Shown: piece by piece, positions 1 to 6,761 of the stretch | Position numbering within the stretch: position 1 is the stretch's first letter | How the letters are laid out: each line of letters begins with the position of its first letter | NCBI GenBank assembly: GCA_003056245.1 | Contig: MVDH01000001.1 | Span: 2,101,747 to 2,165,746 of the forward strand | Length of the DNA: 64,000 nt | From: Cellvibrio sp. 79 | GTDB lineage: Bacteria; Pseudomonadota; Gammaproteobacteria; Pseudomonadales; Cellvibrionaceae | Direction of reading: 5' to 3' | Notes under the pieces: model-generated | The model's input: only the letters and a program-made list of their open reading frames with translations | Told to the model about the DNA's origin: nothing | Database searches by the model: none | Program-made: the position numbers and the translations under genes

Positions 1-989
1 TCCGGTGCTTGCAAAGAAGAAACAGTAACCGGGCGATTCAATGCGAGATTGGTACCCGCAGAATTTTTAATTTCAAATTCAAACAGAGAATAACTCCATT
101 CAGTCGCGCGCTCGGTGCCATACAGTCGCACATAACGACCATTGCCATTTGCGTTGATAAGATCAATACCGCCATCACCCGTCGTGGTGGAATAAACATC
201 AGTCCAATTTAACTGATCATTGGACGTTTGAATTTTATACGTTTTTCCGTAAGCACCTTCCCAATTTAATACGACCTGGTTAAACGCTTGCGCACTGCCT
301 AAATCTACTTGAATCCACTCGGGTTCATCAGGGCCTTGTTTATCTTTGAAGCTGTAATAACCACCGAGATGGCCGTGGTTCCAATCCTGATATGCATTAT
401 TTTCCCAGAACCAGGCGTAGTGTACGGTACCTAAATTATGAAATGGAATTGAACCAACATATTCCATAATGTCCACTTCGCCACCTTGCGGCCACATCAA
501 GTGATCTTCACCCGCTGGAATTTCGTTAGGCATCATCCAGAACGCAAAGCCCTGCCCCTGGTATTTCACATCCTTTGCCCATACGCGTGCTTCAATTTTA
601 TAACCGGGGCCGAAAGCGACTTTACCGGCGGTGTTAATACGACCACTGGTGTAATCTTTATCGATGTAAAATTCCTTGCGTGTGGTGATAGACAAAGCAC
701 CGCCATCAGCGCCCGCAATTCCCTGTTTAATACTGATGTTTTCCGGGCGATCTGTGGCGCGGTCTAATTGTCCGGTACCCCAATCACCATTAATGCCGGT
801 ACCGGTTTCGATATTCCACGCGTCCAAATCAAGTTGGGTACCATTAAATTCATCGCTCCATATTAACGTTTGCGCGAAAGTATTCATCGCACCAAATGTT
901 GATAGTGCAATAGCCAATGGCAATAAACGTCGAGTGTAGTTTTTCAAACGGGGCTGGATAAGGTTGGTCTGTTTCGAATTATTGTTCAT
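1..989 (-). CDS. GH16 beta-glucanase with CBM32 modules (C-terminal end outside window)
   Basis: Secreted endo-beta-glucanase, open at the left edge of the window. Reading from the ATG at 989, residues 1-36 form a signal peptide ending in an AxA-type site before QTLIWSDEFNG, the usual start of a GH16 domain. The catalytic motif GGEVDIMEYVG carries E171, D173 and E176 (ExDxxE). The GH16 fold stops early: after GGYYSFKDKQGPDEPEW (about 209-225) the protein runs straight into the second half of an F5/8 type C (CBM32) module (WIQVDLGS onward). A second CBM32 begins (NLALNRPVTVSS) just before the window edge. The 1466-residue enzyme at 6762-11162 has complete copies of both domains, so GH16 here lacks roughly its last 80-100 residues and CBM32 lacks its first 45. 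The likely role is outer beta-1,3-glucan hydrolysis, if still active. Confidence 0.85.
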   Translation of the reverse strand, partial: MNNNSKQTNLIQPRLKNYTRRLLPLAIALSTFGAMNTFAQTLIWSDEFNGTQLDLDAWNIETGTGINGDWGTGQLDRATDRPENISIKQGIAGADGGALSITTRKEFYIDKDYTSGRINTAGKVAFGPGYKIEARVWAKDVKYQGQGFAFWMMPNEIPAGEDHLMWPQGGEVDIMEYVGSIPFHNLGTVHYAWFWENNAYQDWNHGHLGGYYSFKDKQGPDEPEWIQVDLGSAQAFNQVVLNWEGAYGKTYKIQTSNDQLNWTDVYSTTTGDGGIDLINANGNGRYVRLYGTERATEWSYSLFEFEIKNSAGTNLALNRPVTVSSLQAP

Positions 990-1122
990 CTTATATTCCT
1001 GCAGTCATTTTTGGTCTTGTAGTGACAGGGTAAAACCCCGCCTCAGTGCATCAACATCTGTCATTGTTGAATCGCAAAAATTGTGCAAGTTAAAAAGCAA
1101 TTGAAAGTTCGACCAGCAGCAC

Positions 1123-1144
1123 CGAACGTAAAAAAAAGCGTTCG
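1123..1144. promoter_or_regulatory. CGAACG/CGTTCG dyad upstream of the GH16 gene
   Basis: CGAACG (1123-1128) and CGTTCG (1139-1144) form an inverted repeat with a 10-base A-rich spacer, about 135 bases upstream of the GH16 start. The same half-sites recur upstream of the GH5 gene (3214-3240). This suggests a shared operator for the glucanase genes. It is inferred from two sites only. Confidence 0.35.
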
Positions 1145-1270
1145 CTTAATTACAATAAGAAATACTTGTTAAATAATTAGAGGCTGCTCACAAAAGCAAT
1201 GAGGGACAAATCAACTTAATAAAAGGAACGCGTACTTAAACAACGGATGAAAACAGCAAGCGAAATAAAT

Positions 1271-1294
1271 AAAAAAGGGAGCCCGAAGGCTCCC
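1271..1294 (-). terminator. Intrinsic terminator of the GH5 gene
   Basis: A perfect 7-bp stem (GGGAGCC 1277-1283 with GGCTCCC 1288-1294, tetraloop) is followed on the minus strand by six T (1271-1276), 50 bases past the GH5 stop. The rest of 990-1346 holds the GH16 promoter region and no credible gene. Confidence 0.85.
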
Positions 1295-1346
1295 GAGGGG
1301 ATAGCTCAATCGATAAACGACTTGCTAAACAGCACGAGAAAAAGCA

Positions 1347-3116
1347 TCAAGGGTGTAACACTAACGAGTGGAGATTATACGCTCCTGCTTTTGAGTAAAT
1401 CCGTAACTTGTTGGCACCTTGTGACAATTTGACATCTGAAATTGTTACTGATTGGTAATTTTGTGATGCAGGTACATTTACGTCTGTATTTAAATTTTGA
1501 TTATTCACATCCACATTAATTTTGCCGCCTTCAACTGACGCCTTAACAACGACAGCCAATTCATAAGTGCCAGCTTCATCCACGTGTAACGTATATTCCA
1601 ACCATTCATCTGTCTCAAAATGAGTAACCACATAAGATTTTTTTGTCACATCAAATTCAATATCAACGCCTTCATTGCGATAAGTAGTGCCACGATTCCA
1701 TGGCGTGCGCTCTTTACCGGTAGCGACGTGGTAATTTGCAGAATCCTTATCCCAATACGCGATACCACTGCGCCCCATATCAAAATCTACGGCCAACACA
1801 GTTGCACCGGATTTTTTAATACGGTGAATTTTATAAGGCACGCTGGCATGTGAATAAGGTTGGCGAAACATAGCATCAATCACTTCCGGGTGAATTTGAT
1901 TATTCTCAAAACGAATATCTTCAGCTAATTGCAACAACGCTTTTTTTGCAAAAGCTGCAGATGGTTTTTCAACCTTACCATTCAAATAATCGATAACTTT
2001 TACATAGTCCGCGTTAGGTTTTACTTCCAATGGATTATTAAACCCAAGTTTTTTCAATGGCCACCAGGCCCAACCAATGTCTTGTGATTCCACCAACTCA
2101 ATCGCATCAGTAAACCATAGATTGGAATTCTCGCCCGACTCACCCAACCAGATCGGCATGTTATATTTTTCACGCAATGCTAAATGGCCACTAATATCTG
2201 CCACGGTGTTGTTGTTCCAGTATTTGTGGAAACTCAGCACCAGGTTTTTGTTTTCTTCCGGTTTATCCCATAAGGGCAAAATGCCAGCGTAATTATTGCC
2301 CCAGCAATTGCCTTCAATAATCACAATGTGTTTGTTATCCACTTCACGAATGGCGTTGGTGACATCCTGCAATAATTTTTTCAGCGGCGCGTTTTTGGTT
2401 TCTTTGCAGCCGTTTTTATCCGCTGCATTTTCAAAGCCCCAGTTGGGCTCATTGATAATATCGTAAGCGCCTATTGTCGGCTCATCCGCGTAGCGCTGCG
2501 CCAGTTTGCGCCAGAGTGCGATCATTTTTTGCTGGTTGGCTTCGCTTTGCCAAAGGGATGGGGTGTTCGGGTTGCGATCAGAAATCGCAAAATCATTGCC
2601 CTGCCCGCCAGGCGCCGCATGTAAGTCCAGAATTACATACATATTATTGGCTTTGGCCCAGGCGATTAATTGATCGGTCATGGTAAAACCCTGTTCGAGC
2701 CAGGTGTTCTGGCCAGCGACGGGTTCTTGCTCAATGGGTAAGGTGTAAAGGTTGAAATGCATGGGCAAGCGCACTGAATTAAATCCCCATTGTGCCATCG
2801 CATCGATATCAGCCTTGGTTGTGTGGTTGGCAAGCCAGGCTTTATAGAATTCATCGGTCGCTTCTTTACCCGCCAGCTCTTCAAATTTTGTACGCATCAC
2901 ATGCTGCTGCCCCAGATTGCCCAGCTTGAGCATGTAACCTTCTTGCAGCATCCACCCGCCCAGGCCCATACCGCGCAGCAGAACTTTTTCACCCTGCTCG
3001 TTCACGATGTAATGACCTTCGGTGCGCAAAAAACTTTGCGCATTAGCGATACTGGTGGCGAGACTGAAACCGAGGAGAACAATAGATTGAAGAAGTGTGG
3101 ACTTAATCGATTTCAC
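1347..3116 (-). CDS. GH5 family glucanase with C-terminal CBM6-like module
   Basis: Secreted glycoside hydrolase of 589 residues. Residues 1-26 are a signal peptide ending ...SIANA. The (beta/alpha)8 GH5 domain covers about 30-400: acid/base E223 lies in DIINEPN and the nucleophile E326 in WLGESGEN. RLPMHF (116-121) and HKYW (297-300) are further GH5 landmarks. Residues about 460-589 form a beta-sandwich resembling CBM6 (the TDEWLEYTLHV stretch and a final ...YNLHSLVLHP). GH5 members cut beta-1,3-, beta-1,4- or mixed glucans and mannans. The GH16 and GH128 neighbours favour beta-1,3-glucan, but specificity cannot be read directly. AAGAGG precedes the start by about 6 bases. It is divergent from the AraC-type regulator at 3498 and ends at its own terminator. 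Confidence 0.88.
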   Translation of the reverse strand: MKSIKSTLLQSIVLLGFSLATSIANAQSFLRTEGHYIVNEQGEKVLLRGMGLGGWMLQEGYMLKLGNLGQQHVMRTKFEELAGKEATDEFYKAWLANHTTKADIDAMAQWGFNSVRLPMHFNLYTLPIEQEPVAGQNTWLEQGFTMTDQLIAWAKANNMYVILDLHAAPGGQGNDFAISDRNPNTPSLWQSEANQQKMIALWRKLAQRYADEPTIGAYDIINEPNWGFENAADKNGCKETKNAPLKKLLQDVTNAIREVDNKHIVIIEGNCWGNNYAGILPLWDKPEENKNLVLSFHKYWNNNTVADISGHLALREKYNMPIWLGESGENSNLWFTDAIELVESQDIGWAWWPLKKLGFNNPLEVKPNADYVKVIDYLNGKVEKPSAAFAKKALLQLAEDIRFENNQIHPEVIDAMFRQPYSHASVPYKIHRIKKSGATVLAVDFDMGRSGIAYWDKDSANYHVATGKERTPWNRGTTYRNEGVDIEFDVTKKSYVVTHFETDEWLEYTLHVDEAGTYELAVVVKASVEGGKINVDVNNQNLNTDVNVPASQNYQSVTISDVKLSQGANKLRIYSKAGAYNLHSLVLHP

Positions 3117-3213
3117 AGAAAAACCTCTTATGTAATTTATTGTCCCCTTACCGGATTAATTTATTGTGTAAGGGATTTTTGTGAGGCTAGTCTAGGTATT
3201 AATGTGCAAATAA

Positions 3214-3240
3214 GCGTTCGAATAAAGCCCAGGCGAACGC
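3214..3240. promoter_or_regulatory. GCGTTCG-N13-CGAACGC dyad between GH5 and the AraC-type gene
   Basis: A perfect 7-bp inverted repeat (3214-3220 and 3234-3240) lies about 100 bases upstream of the GH5 start, in the 381-base divergent spacer with the regulator gene. Related half-sites occur at 1123-1144 before the GH16 gene. It is a plausible operator for the AraC-type protein. The spacer also holds CCAGTTT/AAACTGG (3251-3283) around a TTGACA; no gene is seen. Confidence 0.45.
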
Positions 3241-3497
3241 ATTCACCTCCCAGTTTTGACATACTGTATTGCCAGAAACTGGTACCACGGGAAAAAATAA
3301 CCGCATAAACAAGGGTTTAACGGATTTGCGGAAAAAATATCCAGCGGTAAAGATTTGTCATCTCCGATATTGAATGGACAATAATAGCGAAATGATTTGT
3401 GCGGCAATTTTCTATCCGCAGCAGGCGATTGTTCTATACTCAATTGCACCGCATGCGGTCCTAACTATAACGATAACCAACCTGATCACCGGTCAAC

Positions 3498-4661
3498 ATG
3501 AACGAAACTATTTTTAATATCCACGACTTGGTCCTGATGATGACCGCCGTGCAGTGTGCCTGCTTTGCAGTGCTGCTACTTGTTACTAATCCACCACAAA
3601 ATAAAAGCAATTATTTCCTGGCGGCATTTTTGCTCGCCCACGCCTTTATCCCCATCCATGAATTGGTGCTGTGGGGCGCCGATTTCAAAATGATCGCGCT
3701 CGATAATTATCCGCGTTTGTTTTTGTGGATTGGTTTTGGCTATTACGTGGATGCGGTCCTGCTTTATCTTTATATCAAATCATTGGTGTACCAGGATTTC
3801 ACCCTGCGCAAACGTGATGGGCTACACCTGATTCCTCTCGGATTCTTTGCCTTGTTCCTCGGCCTGACGTTTTATAACCACAGCCTGCAAGAACGCATTA
3901 TGCTGATTGATGACGATATTTATATGTACAGCCCGGCGTATTTGATTGTGGATTTTTTATGCAAGGCCGCGCGTATCGGTTATTGCGTTGCGTGTTTGTG
4001 GCTGATTGCAAAATATCGCGACCAATTAAAAACTACTCACTCCAATATCGAGCGCGTGGATATTCGCTGGTTGGTATCGCTGGTAATCGGCTTCCTGATT
4101 ATTGTGGTAACCGAAGCCTCACTCGCCTGTGCAAAAATCCTGCATTTGTTTATCGGCTTCCACCCACATTGGTTCGAAATCATTGGCCTCACCGGATATT
4201 ACGTAGTGTTTGTATTGGTACTCGCACTGGTATTTACCAGCATGCGTTATTTCTCCGGTTTTATCGCCGTCAATCAAAAAGACTTGAACAAAAAACCGGT
4301 TGAAGAAAAATTACTCAATACCGGTTTCGCCGAACGCATCGACGCCGCCATGCGCGAACACAAACCACACCTGCAACCGGATTTAACTTTGGATATGCTG
4401 GCAGAAACACTGGATATTCCCGCACGCGATTTATCATTGGTTTTCAATCGCCATTTCGATAGCAATTTCTACGAATTTATTAACCGCTATCGCATCGAGG
4501 AAGCTCAAAAAATGCTCGCCGATCCAAAACATAAAACCAAAACGATCACCCATATTTATCTGGATGCGGGTTTCAACAGCAAATCGGTATTCAATACTTT
4601 TTTCAAGAAACACGTGGGGCAAACCCCATCGGAATATCGTCAGGCACATTTGCCGCAGTAG
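3498..4661 (+). CDS. Membrane-anchored AraC family transcriptional regulator
   Basis: A 387-residue fusion. About six to eight hydrophobic segments (residues 9-265, for example LVLMMTAVQCACFAVLLLV and GYYVVFVLVLALVFTSM) are followed by a short charged linker and a C-terminal AraC/XylS double helix-turn-helix (about 290-387). The latter has LTLDMLAETLDIPARDLSLVF and the signature end AGFNSKSVFNTFFKKHVGQTPSEYR. Such proteins sense a signal at the inner membrane and act on nearby promoters. Placed head to head with a GH5 glucanase and near two GH16 enzymes, it is the obvious candidate regulator of this glucan island. That link is inference. An intrinsic terminator follows at 4728. Confidence 0.85.
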   Translation: MNETIFNIHDLVLMMTAVQCACFAVLLLVTNPPQNKSNYFLAAFLLAHAFIPIHELVLWGADFKMIALDNYPRLFLWIGFGYYVDAVLLYLYIKSLVYQDFTLRKRDGLHLIPLGFFALFLGLTFYNHSLQERIMLIDDDIYMYSPAYLIVDFLCKAARIGYCVACLWLIAKYRDQLKTTHSNIERVDIRWLVSLVIGFLIIVVTEASLACAKILHLFIGFHPHWFEIIGLTGYYVVFVLVLALVFTSMRYFSGFIAVNQKDLNKKPVEEKLLNTGFAERIDAAMREHKPHLQPDLTLDMLAETLDIPARDLSLVFNRHFDSNFYEFINRYRIEEAQKMLADPKHKTKTITHIYLDAGFNSKSVFNTFFKKHVGQTPSEYRQAHLPQ

Positions 4662-4727
4662 CAGCGAATGTGCTTTTCTTTGACAACCCTCCCACAACCC
4701 ATTAAGGTTCACTCCACTAGAAACATA

Positions 4728-4756
4728 CACGGTCTCCGCAACCGTGAACTTTTTTT
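4728..4756 (+). terminator. Intrinsic terminator of the AraC-type gene
   Basis: CACGGT (4728-4733) pairs with ACCGTG (4741-4746) across a 7-base loop and is followed by AAC and seven T (4750-4756). It lies 66 bases past the stop at 4661. Confidence 0.8.
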
Positions 4757-4863
4757 GCGATTTTCAACATTCGTAGGAAAAGTGGCGCCCGCCATTTGGC
4801 CGGGTGGAGAGGCGTAATAGAAAACCCGCAAGGGGAATATGCCCGGAGCCCTGTATGTGCTCT

Positions 4864-4906
4864 AGTTGACACCCGGCTTCCAGCCACTAACTGGAAGCCG
4901 TTAACT
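4864..4906 (+). other. Strong hairpin in the leader of a broken small gene
   Basis: CGGCTTCCAG (4874-4883) and CTGGAAGCCG (4891-4900) form a perfect 10-bp stem with a 7-base loop. It is extended by AGTTGAC/TTAACT across a three-base bulge. It ends 22 bases before the ATG at 4929. No T run follows, so it is not a normal terminator. It may be an RNA structure in the 5' leader or a mobile-element end; neither can be shown here. Confidence 0.6.
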
Positions 4907-4928
4907 TAAAACATACAAGAGTCTCATC

Positions 4929-5187
4929 ATGAACAATTCAAATACATCGGACGTATCCGAAAATCCCCCTCCAAACATTAGAAAAGAACTCGTACAACTG
5001 TGCGACTCCTATCGCGAATTCCAATTATTGTGCGTTTTATTGCCAATCCACCAGCGTAATGCTCCGCCGCTTTGCCTATGACCTTGATGCGGATTGCACC
5101 GAAGGTATTGAGCGCTTTGCGCAATTGGTGGTTGATAAATCGGATGAGATTGATGCGCGGTTAAAACGTGTGTTGGATAAGGTTTAA
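4929..5187 (+). pseudogene. Frameshifted small helical protein gene
   Basis: From ATG 4929 the frame is open for 50 codons to a TGA at 5079-5081. From about 5025 the +1 frame continues with protein-like sequence (NYCAFYCQSTSVMLRRF, then AYDLDADCTEGIERFAQLV) to a TAA at 5185-5187. Dropping one C from the TTCC at about 5020-5023 would join the halves into a protein of about 85 residues: a polar N-terminus, then one or two amphipathic helices ending DARLKRVLDKV. I do not recognise the family for certain. Either the gene is broken or the sequence has a one-base error. It sits just behind a strong hairpin and is followed by two more tiny genes, one also frameshifted. Confidence 0.55.
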
Positions 5188-5380
5188 TCTTGCCCTTCCC
5201 TCCTTTAAAAAGGAGAGAAGCTGTACTGCCATACTTATTTGCGCAACTCGTAACAATAGTTGCAACATCTGTCCCACATGAAGTGAACTACTAGAATGCG
5301 TTTCGAGTGGACTCAACACGCGACATTAATTTTTTGATTTCATACGATAAACACGAAAATTTTTGTTACAAGGATCTCTA

Positions 5381-5517
5381 ATGAACGACAAAAAAAACCT
5401 GATGTCGGAAGCGACGAGCACTGGGAATGGGTACGTAAGAGAGCAGAGGCCAGATCCAAACAATGTGAAAACATTAGCGGTGATGGTTTCGATGACGCAG
5501 GACTAATTGCAGGCTGA
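5381..5517 (+). pseudogene. Small gene frameshifted in an A8 tract
   Basis: AAGGA sits 6 bases before ATG 5381. The start codon is followed by AAC GAC and a run of eight A (5390-5397). As written, the frame gives 41 poorly protein-like residues and stops at 5504-5506. With one more A the frame reads MNDKKKPDVGSDEHWEWV and goes on to a GDGFDDAGLIAG end with a stop at 5515-5517 (45 residues), which looks like a genuine polar small protein. A homopolymer slip (biological, possibly switchable, or a sequencing error) is the simplest explanation. Family not recognised. Confidence 0.5.
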
Positions 5518-5526
5518 GAGAAATCA

Positions 5527-5631
5527 ATGTCTTCTACAGATGCAGAAGAGTTCCCCAATGAACTGGAAGAATACAAACCGGAAGAGCGCAAGCCTAAGCT
5601 AGTCAAACCTCCTCCAAAGAAAGAATCATGA
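5527..5631 (+). CDS. Small hypothetical protein, 34 residues
   Basis: ATG 5527, 9 bases after the stop of the preceding A8-tract gene and preceded by GAGAG. The peptide (MSSTDAEEFPNELEEYKPEE, then a Lys/Pro-rich tail ending KKES) is acidic first and basic last, with no membrane segment or known motif. Its tight spacing suggests translation coupled to the gene at 5381. Whether it is made is unknown. The stretch 5188-5380 holds only a short CTCCTTT/AAAGGAG repeat near 5200. Confidence 0.35.
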   Translation: MSSTDAEEFPNELEEYKPEERKPKLVKPPPKKES

Positions 5632-5662
5632 ACGTTGATAAAATAAGTTGTAATAGTCGCGA

Positions 5663-5702
5663 CTAAATCTGACATTTCAGCATGAGGAAATGCCAGATTT
5701 AG
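5663..5702. terminator. Long hairpin between convergent genes
   Basis: CTAAATCTG (5663-5671) pairs with CAGATTTAG (5694-5702). An inner CATTTC/GAAATG extends the stem after one mismatched pair. It lies between the last small plus-strand gene and the convergent gene ending at 5725. T runs are weak on both sides, so terminator function is probable but not certain. Confidence 0.5.
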
Positions 5703-5724
5703 CCGCAACTAGCACATGTAAATT

Positions 5725-6246
5725 TTATAAAACCTCAACAACCACATTCTCATTTGCTTTCAACGAAACCCGTCTCATCACGGCACCACCATCGTCTACC
5801 CCGGCTTCATTTTTCCAGATAATAAAAAATATCACGTAGTATTCACCAACAGGTAAATCCTTAAATGAAAATTGGTTTTTTTCATCGCATTTGGATTTTC
5901 TAACCAGTTCATGGTATTCCACAGGGTCCGGGGTGAATTTGGGCGGGTTATTTTTCATTAACACTTGCCCTTGAGAGTTATTACCGTAAATATTCAGAAT
6001 GCGTTCGTTGGAATAGCCAGCAACAGGTAATAATTCCACGCCAAAACCAGCGCAGCCTTTTTTTTCCTTTTCGTTTAATTGTAAAAATGCAGAACCGCTG
6101 ATGCTGGAGTTACCAGCAGATTGAATCCACTTTATTTCGTCGGCGTTAAATGGAGTTTTTACCTGCACGGGACCAGCGGCTTGCGAACAAACCGAAAAAA
6201 GGCCAGTAAGCATTGCTGTCATTATTGTGAGTTTAAGCTGCCTCAT
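5725..6246 (-). CDS. Secreted protein with a carboxypeptidase-regulatory-like fold (hypothetical)
   Basis: 173 residues. An N-terminal signal peptide (MRQLKLTIMTAMLTGLFSVC, cleavage after SQA or QAA) is followed by about 150 residues of beta-rich sequence. The stretch FSFKDLPVGEYYVIFFI resembles the end of a CarboxypepD_reg/prealbumin-like domain, where a 'G-Y-x-V' strand follows a short turn. Two cysteines (C65, C119, approximate) could form a disulfide. No catalytic motif is seen. It lies 63 bases downstream of the PchB-like gene on the same strand; a shared transcript is possible. Function unknown. Confidence 0.6.
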   Translation of the reverse strand: MRQLKLTIMTAMLTGLFSVCSQAAGPVQVKTPFNADEIKWIQSAGNSSISGSAFLQLNEKEKKGCAGFGVELLPVAGYSNERILNIYGNNSQGQVLMKNNPPKFTPDPVEYHELVRKSKCDEKNQFSFKDLPVGEYYVIFFIIWKNEAGVDDGGAVMRRVSLKANENVVVEVL

Positions 6247-6309
6247 TGTTGATTGTCCTTTAATTATTAAATTGAACTGTGCGATAAATAGCGAGCGGAT
6301 TAATGTACC

Positions 6310-6621
6310 TCAAACTTCACTTTTCCATTTATTCATTTCCTCCTGAATAAAATAACTAACAAGATCACTGTAAAGCTTTTCGATCACATCAGGATTTAGC
6401 CCTTGCGCAGCAGCCCATTCGCGGCGCTGCAATAACATCGCTTTAAAACGTTCGGGCGCGCGCACAGCAGTTTCAGAAGTTTTGAATTTTGCAGCGGCCT
6501 GGACATATTGATAACGCTGGCCAATCAGTTTGATAATCGCTGCATCAAGCAGATCAATTTCTGCCCTGATATCTGCCATGTTTTCACAGGCGCCGGGTGA
6601 AAGTTTGTTGGTGATTTCCAT
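6310..6621 (-). CDS. Isochorismate pyruvate-lyase / chorismate mutase-like protein (PchB-like)
   Basis: 103 residues, all-helical AroQ fold. MADIRAEIDLLDAAIIKLIG, then QRYQYVQAAAKFK, the APERFKAMLLQRREWA helix and a final SYFIQEEMNKW closely follow the PchB pattern (ADIR-ID-D, R-YV-AA-FK, APER). PchB splits isochorismate into salicylate and pyruvate and has weak chorismate mutase activity. No isochorismate synthase or other siderophore gene lies in the window, so a salicylate role is not supported by context. It could act as a stand-alone chorismate mutase. AAGGGA lies 7 bases before the ATG. Confidence 0.75.
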   Translation of the reverse strand: MEITNKLSPGACENMADIRAEIDLLDAAIIKLIGQRYQYVQAAAKFKTSETAVRAPERFKAMLLQRREWAAAQGLNPDVIEKLYSDLVSYFIQEEMNKWKSEV

Positions 6622-6694
6622 TGAAAATTCCCTTGTATTGTTGGGTACGCGGGCACCAACTTACAAAAGTACCAGTGTATGGTCAATGATTGGC

Positions 6695-6730
6695 AAAAAA
6701 AAACCGCACAAGGCTTCCCTTGTGCGGTTT
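6695..6730 (-). terminator. Intrinsic terminator of the GH16-GH128 gene
   Basis: AAACCGCACAAG (6701-6712) and CTTGTGCGGTTT (6719-6730) form a 12-bp stem with a 6-base loop. On the minus strand it is followed by a run of T (complement of the A tract from 6695), 32 bases past the stop at 6762. Confidence 0.9.
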
Positions 6731-6761
6731 GGATGGTGCAAGGTTGCAAATGTATTGCGGA

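Noticed and set aside
9..939. Plus-strand frames of 67-93 codons
   Set aside because: They lie opposite the GH16/CBM32 gene; composition and lack of ribosome sites fit antisense shadows.
2790..3308. 172-codon plus-strand frame over the GH5 start
   Set aside because: Mostly antisense to the GH5 signal peptide region and running into its promoter; no domain or signal.
4864..4906. Integron attC site
   Set aside because: GTTGAC and GTTAAC arms recall attC ends, but no integrase, no cassette array and no proper GTTRRRY core are seen.
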